DNA of 64,000 nucleotides from NCBI RefSeq assembly GCF_002878395.1, contig NC_061118.1:125386829-125450828 (forward strand), written 5' to 3'. The notes beneath the pieces were generated by a model, which was given only the letters and a program-made list of their open reading frames with translations, was not told where the DNA came from and searched no databases. Shown here in pieces: positions 55,586-64,000 of the stretch (its first letter is position 1; every line of letters starts with the position of its first letter). The stretch is from Capsicum annuum. Taxonomy: Eukaryota > Streptophyta > Magnoliopsida > Solanales > Solanaceae. Both the position numbers and the translations under genes were made by a program.

Positions 55586-56280
55586 AATGGCCCTAAAAAT
55601 TTATCAAAGTGATCTACTTTTCATCAAGGCTTTAGACAGTTCGATTATTTTGCTCATTCCTATCAAATTAGTTGGATTAGAAAACTACAGTTTGTGAAGT
55701 CGATCAATAAGAATTACCCTCTTAGGCAAGAGAATATGAATTTGTCACTGGAGTTTGCAGCAAAGACTTATATAGGGAGGAATTTAATACATAATAGGAA
55801 ACATCAATGCAATTGCATTTTCCTAGATTATGAATACAGTAAGTGAGAATCTACTCTGGGGAATTGTATATGTTATGAGTGCTTGTGCGGTCTGGAGGGA
55901 TCTTAATGAGCATTTTGAAAAAGTGAATCGCATGTGCATCTATCAATTGCATCATAATGTTAACTTTTTTTCCTAAGGCACTGATTTATTTTAGTTTAAT
56001 TTACAAAATTAAAGAGCTTATAGAGTGAGTATGATGTTTTGGTCCCAAATCCTAGTTGTGATTTCCCTAAATCTAAGGAGTATGTAGATCACATGTGTCT
56101 GTTATGATTACTGCAGTTTTTGAGTGGATTAAATGAGTCATATGATTAGACTTGTAGACAAATTTTGTTGATGGGTATAATTCCCACCATTAATTAGGAT
56201 TATTCCATGATTATAGAGGATGAAATTTAGCATTCATCTTATATGATTATTGTGCACGATAAGTCAGAGCCACAGGCTAT
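55586..56280 (+). pseudogene. Element H gag relic, N-terminal part
   Basis: ATG at 55586 (MALKIYQSDLLFIKALDSSI). Shifted frames then give ENYSL-SRSIRITLLGK and NTVSENLLWGIVYVMSACAV, WRDLNEHFEKVNRMCIYQL, the capsid-like helices of copia gag. It is interrupted by solo LTR F at 56281-56285. Confidence 0.75.
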
Positions 56281-56285
56281 GTAGG
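56281..56285. repeat. Left target-site duplication of solo LTR F (GTAGG)
   Basis: gtagg is repeated exactly at 58832-58836. Confidence 0.9.
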
Positions 56286-58831
56286 TATAATAACTCATAC
56301 TTTGACCTAGCTTAAAGTTGTCCCAAGAATGTTAGAAATTTACTTTAAAAGATGAGTCCATTTTTATACATGTGGAATTTATAAGATTTTCACTTTTTTT
56401 AAAGTGGGAAATAGAATTAGCTTTCCAATGATACCAATTTCGTCCAAATCCGATAACAGGGTAGAAAGTTATGGCTGAAATACAGAAGACAGTCAAAATT
56501 GCCCAGGTGAGATAGTGAGAGCCAACAGACTGTTGAGATAGAGACGGACCGTCGCCCAAGATGTCGCAATGAGGCAGTGAGACCACCTTCTATCTCAAAG
56601 CGATGGCTCAGTCCGATGGACCATCGAGCTAGTGATGGACCGTCGCCCAGGCCATCGCAAGGGAGACAGTGAACCCTCATTCTACCCAGGTATAACGGTC
56701 AGGACTGACTGACCGTCAACCCAGTGATGGACCATCATACCCACCATTGTACAACCCATTCAGTTATTTTAAAGCCATTTTTAGAAGGGTATTTGGGTCT
56801 TTTTTCACCCAATTTAACCCCTAATTACACTCGACCATAGCTCATAACTTCATTATTCTTCTACCATAACAAATTAGGGTTTCTCTCAAGGATCAATCCC
56901 CAAGAACAATAAACCCTAGGTTCTTGATTTCCAAGCCAAGAATTCAAGTTTTTCTCCACCAATCGTCAAGAAATCACTCACCCAAGTATGTCATATGTTG
57001 ATTCATGGGTCTGTTTCACCCATGAAGCTCAATAATCTCTTTTCGAAATATAAGATTTGTTTATTTGCAAATGTTTATGTTTCAAATTGAATTAAAATTT
57101 ATGTTCATGATGTTGTGGGGTTTTGATTCATGTTTTAAAGTACATATTTGAATGATTCACCCTAGTATATGATGATTTGTATAATAACCATGATAAACCC
57201 CCTTTAATTTATAAGTTGATTGATGTATCCATGATTATTAGATGTGTTGGTGATTATATAACCAAAGAATACTCCCCATGTGTTTGATTAAATGCCTATG
57301 TGAAATAAAAGTGCCATACTAGTATGACAATATGAAATTCCCATTCATGTACAAGTTTATGCATGTCAAATGTTTGATGAAATATCTTACTTAATGAATT
57401 ATGGATTGTTGATGTTAGTCATGTATTCAAGAAAGTCATGCTTTGTCAGTTTATTTCCATTGAGTCCTGGGGGTAATTGTACCCAAAAAAATATAGTTGT
57501 GTGCCTAGAGTCGGTGTCATGTTTTCATGATATCCTCAGTCAAGCCATGATCCATAGAACTCAGTCAATCATATGACTCAGGAAATCTCAGCAATACAAT
57601 AATCTCAGTACTATTATGTCATTCAATGAAACTCAATTAATTTAGTCCAGTTCAGTTCAGTTCGGTAATCTATGTTCAGTATCTATTCAGATGGGAGTAG
57701 GAATCAGCACCTAGTGAACCCAAGGACGGGAACTCACCTGCTATATGAGGGTGTGATTCTTAGAAGAAATCCTTTCATTCTAGAACTACGTAGCCAGCAT
57801 AGGTTGAGACATCATAGTCTACTATATAATGGTAGATGAGGTGGCTTAACCTATTATATGAGGGTTCCTACCATTCTCACTAGAGTTACCTATTATATGA
57901 GGGTTACTAACATATTGTCCTTACCAGTGGCACGGTATTGACACCCTTCCAATTGAGGTTACAAATTGGACCCAAACTCAGCCATAATGGCATATAAGGG
58001 GCATGTCGGTTAGATGACTACTTCTCACAGTTTTATGTTACAGAATCGGGACTGTTAGATACAGTTATTCAGTATTAGTATTAGAAAGTTCTATAGAATT
58101 TAGGACTGTCAGATACAATCAACTCAGAACAGTATGGAACTCAGCTAGTTTCACCAGAAACTAGACTGTCAAATACAGTCGCTCAGTATCAGTTATTTCA
58201 GTTATATGGTTATCAATATCTCATGTTATTAGTACTCAAGCTCAGTAATCATGTTATCACGAACTCAATTACAGTTATTATGTATTCATACATGCATTCT
58301 CACATTTATATTATCCAGTCGATTAGTATTGTTCATGTATGTAAACCATTTGCATTCAGCCTACCTCACATGCATACCAGTATATTCAACGTACTAACGC
58401 ATTTGCGCTATGGTGTTTTATACCATAGGTTCAGAAGCACGAGCTCTAAAGCATCAGTAGCATTCCAGTCTCAGCAGTCAGAGTTAACAGTGAGTCCTCA
58501 TCTTTCGAGGACATAACCATTACTTTATTATCTTATTAATTATTTTATTTGTTGGAGTTAGTTGGGAACATGTCTCATCAACTCCTTATTTAGACAGCCA
58601 TGTTTTAGAGGCTTTTCAAACATACAGTATGTTTAGACAGTTTTGTTTTGGGTATTTATGCCCATCCCAAATGTTATGTCCTATGGTCATTTATTAATTT
58701 TGAACCTTATGGACTTTCAGTTCATGTTTCTGCATTTATACAGCATGTTATGCAGTGTTGATGTATAGATATCAGTCATGGGTTAGCTGGGCACCATGTA
58801 GCTTTTCGAATACTAAATTTGGGGCATTACA
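56286..58831 (+). mobile_element. Solo LTR F of a Ty3/gypsy element, inserted in copia H
   Basis: 2546 bp, tataataactc (TG to TA at the outer end) to ggggcattaca, with perfect GTAGG duplications. It is the same family as E, in the opposite orientation. The U3 array (56510-56760) uses ggaccgtcgccc motifs. The leader has ttagggtttctctcaaggatcaatccccaag, nearly identical to E's leader in reverse complement. Confidence 0.9.
56510..56760 (+). promoter_or_regulatory. Solo LTR F U3 array of GACGGACCGTC-type motifs
   Basis: gacggaccgtcgcccaagat (56541), gatggaccatcgagctagtg, gatggaccgtcgcccaggcc and gactgaccgtcaacccagtg recur over about 250 bp. No clear TATA follows; a ttattttaaagcc stretch lies at 56764. 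Confidence 0.5.
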
Positions 58832-58836
58832 GTAGG
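58832..58836. repeat. Right target-site duplication of solo LTR F (GTAGG)
   Basis: Exact copy of 56281-56285. Confidence 0.9.
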
Positions 58837-59215
58837 TGAATCAAAGTTATGGTCTAAGACAGAGAAGTACTAATTAAAAAGGAAAAGGTATGAATATTGT
58901 CATTTCACAGGTCATACCAAAGAGAATTGTTTTAAACTTATAGGTTATCCTACTAATAGCAAGCAAAGAAAGAAACAAGGTTATACTACTAACAATTCTA
59001 AGACATGTTGGTGGAAACAACTATGTTGGTAATGGTGGAAAATAGTCTCACACTGCAAATCTAGTAGCAGGATAAATTGATGTTGCTACTTTTATTCATG
59101 ACATGAGTCATACACCACTGGCTAAGGGACATATCTTTACAGAAGAAGAATACACTCAAATTATGAATATGTTGAACAAAGACACCAAGGAGATCAACAA
59201 TTTAATATGACAAGT
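58837..59215 (+). pseudogene. Element H gag C-terminal part with zinc finger
   Basis: Reads KRKRYEYCHFTGHTKENCFK, LIGYPTNSKQRKKQGYTT: a CX2-type CCHC finger in which the second Cys is Phe or shifted. Then follow IDVATFIHDMSHTPLAKGHI and FTEEEYTQIMNMLNKD, the usual gag end of copia elements. Confidence 0.78.
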
Positions 59216-59640
59216 ATTACAACTTATTTTTTGTCCAAAAATTGTTCTTAGAGTTGAATTATGGATTCAGGTGCTACACATTATGTGTCTAAAAATAGAC
59301 ATGTGTTCAAGTGGCAAAGGTCTAATTCAATGTCACAAGGACAAATTGCATTTTCCTACTGGTGATTAAGTAAATATGTCCCACATTGTAGAGACTTATA
59401 TATATATATTTGTAGATGATGTGGTCAAAAATGTTCTATTTATTCCAGAATTCAGGCTTAATATGTTATCTGTTACTAAGATAACCAAGGAATTATCTTA
59501 TTTTATTTCCTTTTATCTTGATTTTTGTGTATTTTAGGACCTCTTCAGTGGCAAGGTAAAGGGGATTGGTAGATAGGAGGTTGGACTCTATATTCTTAAA
59601 GGAGAGTAGGAAGACAAGAAGATCATTATAGAAGTTTCAT
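59216..59640 (+). pseudogene. Element H protease relic
   Basis: The active-site block IMDSGATHYVSKNRHVFKW is intact at about 59260-59316. The downstream flap is broken (VKNVLFIPEFRLNMLSVTKI is still readable near 59425-59490). Confidence 0.78.
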
Positions 59641-60530
59641 TTCAAAACTGCACTCTATGGCACAAGAGACTAGGGCATCCAGCAGCAAAGGTTTTAAAGT
59701 GTCTAGACCTTTTGAAGAATCAAAAATATGTAGATATTTTGAATAAATGTACATTTTGTCCATTAGCTAGACAAACAACGTTGTCATTTCCTAATAGTAT
59801 TTCTAGGTCTTCTGTTTGTTTTGAGCTTGTACACATTGATCTTTGGGGACCCTAAAAAACCTATACCTTTGATAATAAGTGTTAGTTTTTTACTATGATG
59901 GATTCTTACAGTAGATACACTTAGGTTTATCTTTTGCAACTAAATTTTGAGACTATAGTGGCCATTAAGATCTTCATATCTATGATTAAAACACAATTTG
60001 GAGTATTGATAAAGACTATAAGGTCTGATAATAAAACAATATTTATTAATAATTAGTATCAGACATTGTATAAATATTTGAATATTCTGTACCAAATCGG
60101 CTGTCCTCACACACCATAACAAAAAGGTATTGTGGAAAAGAAACACAAGCAAATAGTAAACATAGCTAGGGCTATCAGATTTCAGTCTTATTTTCCCATT
60201 AGATATTGGGGGTTGTGTGTGAAAGCTGCTATATATTTAATGAATAGGTTGCCATCTTCAGTTCTAGATGGTAAAAGTTCATTTGAACTTTTGTTCTCTA
60301 AACTACCTAAGCTATCTCACTTAAGAGTCATTGGTTGTCTATGCTATGTAACAATTGTTACAAAAGGTGATAAGTTCTTTGAAAGGGCAAAACCTATTGT
60401 GGTAATGGGCTATTCTGAAACTTAGAAAGGATACTTAATATTAGATATGCAATCCAAGAAGTTGTTAGTTTGTAGAGATATTGTGTTTTGGGAAGATGTC
60501 TTTCCTTTTGGATAGTTACAGCAACAAGTA
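59641..60530 (+). pseudogene. Element H integrase relic
   Basis: The zinc domain reads LWHKRLGHPAAKVLKCLDLL, then NKCTFCPLARQT (HHCC complete). Catalytic residues are visible in VHIDLWGP (about 59833), TIRSDNKTIF (about 60018) and KGIVEKKHKQIVNIARAI (about 60125-60175). An open stretch 60132-60425 follows with WGLCVKAAIYLMNRLPSSVL and LRVIGCLCYVTI. Stops at 59853-59855, 60054 and 60117 break the frame although the DDE triad is kept. Confidence 0.85.
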
Positions 60531-61700
60531 TAGCTTGCAGAAATATCCAACTGATTTCCTAGTTTCCATATATAGTGATATATCTGAGGAGGATGTTTGA
60601 CTCACTTCATCACTAGTTGAAGATGATAACTATATTGATATAATATTACCTGATCCAAATGCAGAGACATTTAATGTAGACACAAATACTTATATAGATT
60701 CACATGGCATGAACAATAGTGTAGATATAACAGCTGGTCCTTTATTAGCTGAGGGTTTATCAAGTAGACCTACTAGAACTATTAAACCACCTATATACAT
60801 ATGAAAGATTATGTCAGTCCTTCTAGAAGCCAAAAATACAAGCATTATTTTGCCAATAGCTTATCTTACAGCAGATTAAGCAATGCTTATCAATGTTACT
60901 TGTTAAAGTTTTCTAGCTTAACTGAACCTCAACATTTCAAGAAAGCTATAAAGGATGATCGATGGGTGAAAGTTATGAAATTAGAGATTCAAGATTTGGA
61001 AGCAAACAACACATGGCTATTATAGACTTGTCTAAAGGGAAGAACACCATTGGTTTTAAGTGGATCTACAAAATCAAGAATCAAGCAAATGGTAAAATAG
61101 AGAGGTTCAAAGCAAGACTAATAGCCAAAGGCTATAGTCAACAAGAAGGGCTAGATTATCATAATACATATTCACTTTTTACCAAGATGGTAACAGTTAG
61201 GTGTGTGATTGTAGTAGCAATATCTAGAGGGTGGTGTCTTTATCAAATGGATGCGTATAACGCCTTTTTATAGGGTAATCCTAAAAAAGAGGTTCATACA
61301 AAAATACCAGAAGGTTTTAGAAAACAGGGGGAGAATAAAGTCTTCAAGTTACTTAAATTCTTATATGGTCTCAAGCAATATTCCAGACAGTATAACCCCA
61401 AACTTACTAATGCATTACTTGTAGTTGGATTCACTCAAAGTGTACATAACTATTCTCTCTTCACTATACATAAAGGAGCAGATACAGTGGTGAATCTAGT
61501 ATATGTTAATGATCTACTTATTACTGGGAGTAATGTTGCTATTATTAATTCTACCAAAGAGGAGTTACATAAACAATTCAAAATAAAGGACTTGGGTAAT
61601 CTTTAGGATTTCTTGTGTATTGAGGTTCTAAGATCTACTTCAGAAGTGATTTTAAATCAAAGAAAGTATATCCTTAAGTTGATCCCAGACTTAGGTCTTA
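60531..61700 (+). pseudogene. Element H reverse transcriptase relic
   Basis: Reads EPQHFKKAIKDDRWVKVMKL, EIQDLEANNTWLL, GFKWIYKIKNQANGKIERFK, ARLIAKGYSQQEGLDYHNTY and LYQMDAYNAFL, then after a stop KIPEGFRKQGENKVFKL, FLYGLKQ and VNLVYVNDLLITGSN. The copia YVDD box is YVND (61502-61513), so one catalytic aspartate is lost. A second stop follows in LGNL*DFL (about 61604). Confidence 0.88.
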
Positions 61701-62416
61701 GTGGTGCTAAATCTGCACATACTCCTTTAGAGTTAAATTTGAGATTAACCACAGTTGAATATGATCAATATAGGTGAACATGGAGATGATTTATTGTCAG
61801 ATATTTATTCTTATCAAAGACTCAGGGGAAAGATAATGTATGCTACTATCACCATGCCTGGTATTAATTTTATTATCCAGACAATTAGTCAGTTCATGTA
61901 GCATCCCAAGAAGTCTCACTAAGAAGCTGCTACAAGAGTAGTTAGATATCTAAAAGGCTATATTGGACAAGGTATTTAGTTGAAGGCTGATCCTTCTGCT
62001 TTTTCACTTGTTGGTGTGACTCAGAATAGATTGTCTGCCTTAATACTAGAAGATCAGTCATAGGATATGTGGTTCATTTTTGTGAATCTTTGATCTCTTG
62101 AAAGTCCAAGAAACAACATAATGTGTCCAGAAGCTCTGCTGATGTTGAGTATAGAAATATGGCATCGGTAGTTACAGAGATAACTTGGTTGGTTAGTTTA
62201 TTTCAAGAACTCAGTGTTCCTATTACCATGCCTATATCAGTATTTAATGACAGTAATTCAGATATTCAACTGCCAAACAATCTTGTATTTCATGAAAGAA
62301 CAAAAATATTAAGATTGATTTCCATTTCATCAAGGATAATATCAAGAATGTCTTGCTTCAGGTTGTTCATGTCACTACTCATGATCAGGTTGTTGATCCT
62401 CTTTCAAAAGTCTTGA
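61701..62416 (+). pseudogene. Element H RT thumb and RNaseH relic
   Basis: Pieces in different frames: GAKSAHTPLELNLRL, RRSVIGYVVHFCESLISWKS, KKQHNVSRSSADVEYRNMAS and TEITWLVSLFQELSV (open 62123-62416), with QLPNNLVFHERTKILR near the end. These are the RNaseH D-E-type core and final helix of copia pol. Several stops precede it. Confidence 0.8.
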
Positions 62417-62479
62417 GTCAAGCTCAGCATATACAATTGTTAGGCAAGCTTAGTGTGGTGAATGGCATGTACCCTGCGG

Positions 62480-62491
62480 CTTAAGGGAGAG
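62480..62491 (+). other. Element H polypurine tract
   Basis: cttaagggagag directly before the 3' LTR. Confidence 0.75.
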
Positions 62492-62834
62492 TGTTTCAAT
62501 ATGTGTATTAAAGCATTATATGATTGCATTTTCTTTAATGTTTACAATTTATTGTTCCATTAGATATTTTCACAGTTTCACTACTTCATTAGTTAGATGA
62601 TTAATGAAGTAGTTAGTAAAGTTGTTAGGCAGTTAGAAAGTGGTTAACTTATCTATCAATGAGCTGAAATTGAGCTAAAATATTTTGATAAGCTCGCTTG
62701 CTCCGTCTATAAATAGAGTCAACACTACATTATACGAATGGGAGGTTAATGAATGAAATCAGATTCTTGTTCTTACCCTTTGCTCTTTGTTCCATTGTTC
62801 ATGAATGATCAAGCTATGTAGCTTGTTTTTCTCA
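62492..62834 (+). repeat. Element H 3' LTR
   Basis: 343 bp from tgtttcaatatg to ctca. It has a TATA-like ctataaatagag at about 62707-62718. The downstream aaaat is the right target duplication. Confidence 0.92.
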
Positions 62835-63012
62835 AAAATCAATTCTTTTAATCACCGTTTCAAATTTCATAAAAAAAAACTCTTAAAAGATGTCTTATTT
62901 ATAGTTCTAGCTTATATTTTAATAAATTAATTACAAAGAGACTAAAAAATCTTAAAATACAGAGAACTTTCTGTAACTGAGTTATAAAACTTGAACAATT
63001 GATGCATTTTAG

Positions 63013-63210
63013 GATTTAAAGTAGTAAAAAAATGATGTTGTGGTACCGGAAAAATAAAGGTAGTTGTTATTTATAATAAATACAGTGGAACATGTGAAGA
63101 TGACACAAAATATTTTTTCTGGGATAGTTACCATCCCACAGAGAGAGATTACAGGATTCTTCTTGATCAAATCATCAAAAAGTATGTTGACATTCTCACA
63201 GAGAAAACAT
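63013..63210 (+). pseudogene. GDSL esterase/lipase pseudogene, last exon
   Basis: After the acceptor ttttag (ending 63012) the frame reads FKVVKK, stop, CCGTGKIKVVVIYNKYSGTC, EDDTKYFFWDSYHPTERDYR, ILLDQIIKKYVDILTEKT and stops at taa 63208-63210. The C-terminal block with FWDSYHPTE carries the family's catalytic Asp and His (DxxH). It is 8.3 kb from exon piece 2 because copia H and solo LTR F lie between. One tga replaces a conserved Gly codon (CCGTG block). Confidence 0.88.
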
Positions 63211-63455
63211 AAATTCAATCAAGCCTGCTATGATGCAATTTACAAATATGCATGCATAGGAAGCAAAGGTCAAAATTCATCCAATGTATTTGTACATCTG
63301 TTTGCTTCATCTACGAATTTTATTTTATTGAGCTTTTGTACACATGTTTCTGTACCTTACACATGGTGTTTGTAATTTTGAAATTAAAAGAAATTCATGT
63401 TTATTCACTTAGTTGGAATTCAATACCTATGGTTGTCTTTATGATATGGTTTCTG
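63211..63455 (+). other. Flank of the GDSL pseudogene
   Basis: Probably the old 3' untranslated and intergenic part; no repeat recognised before the LTR at 63456. Confidence 0.4.
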
Positions 63456-64000
63456 TAATACTCGTGCTTTTTCTTAGCTTGAAAATCTTCTCAAGGATAT
63501 TAGAACTTTCTTTAAAATAAGAATTTATTCTTATACACATGGTATTTCCATAATTTTCAATTCCTATCACATGGGAAATTGAATAATCTTTCCATCGATA
63601 TATAATTCGCCCAAATACGACACCCGGGCGAAGAGTTAGAGCCTTTTTAGTGAGATAGTGTATCACCTGAGCCTTCAGCGCATCGCAAAGATAGATCAAA
63701 TGGAAATTATCAATTTTTAGTGTTGCTCTACGATAGTAGCGCGTCGCGCCAAACTTTTAGGTCTCAAACAAGGTGGCAATGCAATAGCTCCGCGTCGCGC
63801 CACCATACAGATTCCCAATTGTACAGTTCCAGTGACTTGGCGTGATAGTGGCATATTGCGCCAAGAATAAAAATTGGAAAATTTTCTCAGAAATTAAATA
63901 CATGTCCTAGGGTTAAAAGGGTCAATTTCTCACCCTATATAAGCCTTATAACACAAGATTTGGCCATAATTCAGCAACTTATACTCAATTACTCTCAAAA
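63456..64000 (+). repeat. LTR G, start of a Ty3/gypsy LTR cut by the window end
   Basis: Starts tgtaatactcgtgc and follows the same opening layout as E and F: taagaatttattcttataca, a run with gggaaattgaataatctttcc, then atttc/attcgcccaaat-acgac. U3 motifs (63655-63870) use gcgcgtcgcgcc. A TATA box (cctatataagcc) lies at about 63934-63945. Confidence 0.7.
63655..63946 (+). promoter_or_regulatory. LTR G promoter: GCGCGTCGCGCC motif array and TATA box
   Basis: gatagtagcgcgtcgcgcca (63732), aatagctccgcgtcgcgcca (63784) and gatagtggcatattgcgcca (63844) recur at 52-60 bp, followed by cctatataagcc. Confidence 0.55.

Larger units (their letters stand above)
55102..62834 (+). mobile_element. Element H: complete but inactive Ty1/copia retrotransposon
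   Basis: Two LTRs (55102-55442 and 62492-62834) are flanked by identical AAAAT pentamers (55097-55101 and 62835-62839). Between them, on the + strand, lie PBS, gag with zinc finger, protease, integrase, RT, RNaseH and PPT, in copia order. Removing the inserted solo LTR F leaves about 5.2 kb, a normal copia length. It sits between exon pieces 2 and 3 of the GDSL pseudogene. Many stops across gag-pol show it can no longer move by itself. Confidence 0.92.

Noticed and set aside
1..64000. CRISPR arrays, rRNA genes, bacterial-type operons
   Set aside because: No regularly spaced identical repeats, no rRNA-like sequence and no compact coding; the DNA is plant nuclear.

Overview
This is a stretch of repeat-dense plant nuclear DNA with no intact host gene. 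The repeat families point to a solanaceous genome: Tekay/Del-type chromoviruses with a tRNA-iMet primer site, a TS-SINE/RTE-LINE 3' tail ending in TTG-type repeats, and an Athila-type element with a tRNA-Asp-like primer site. The density of nested LTR elements suggests pericentromeric heterochromatin. The species cannot be fixed from the sequence alone, and every coding relic seen carries stops, frameshifts or deletions.

Layout, left to right. 1-6816: a Tekay-type Ty3/gypsy element (A, + strand), its 5' LTR cut by the window edge and its pol internally deleted. 7256-10170: a copia fragment followed by a pseudogene of the 'putative plant transposon protein' family. 10567-16449: gypsy element B (- strand). 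16455-16919: a copia LTR fragment. 16951-19769: gypsy element C (- strand), whose 5' LTR (19770-20495 plus 39535-40943) is split by a 19-kb Athila-like element D (20496-39534, - strand). D was itself hit twice by solo LTRs with perfect 5-bp target duplications: J (24865-27730, GCCTT) in its envelope-position ORF, and E (32147-34871, GCTTC) in its reverse transcriptase.

40944-47000: DNA-transposon and LINE debris. It includes a hAT-like MITE inside an RTE LINE, a fold-back MITE, a long-TIR element, and a gypsy gag/LTR fragment (I). 47583-52010: an intron-containing En/Spm-associated gene relic and a likely CACTA terminus. 53634-63210: a GDSL esterase/lipase pseudogene, the only host-type gene relic recognised. 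It is split by a complete copia element H (55102-62834, TSD AAAAT), which is in turn split by solo LTR F (56286-58831, TSD GTAGG). From 63456 another LTR (G) starts and runs off the window.

The most unusual pattern is regulatory. LTR families D, E, F, C, A, G and J each carry a block of short, family-specific palindromic or repeated motifs directly upstream of the putative TATA box. In the Athila-like element D the same motif block (core CCGCGATGCGG, about 62-65 bp period) occurs a second time inside the element, next to a TATA box, leader and splice donor that lead towards the envelope-position ORF. It looks like a dedicated internal (subgenomic) promoter built from the same module as the LTR promoter.
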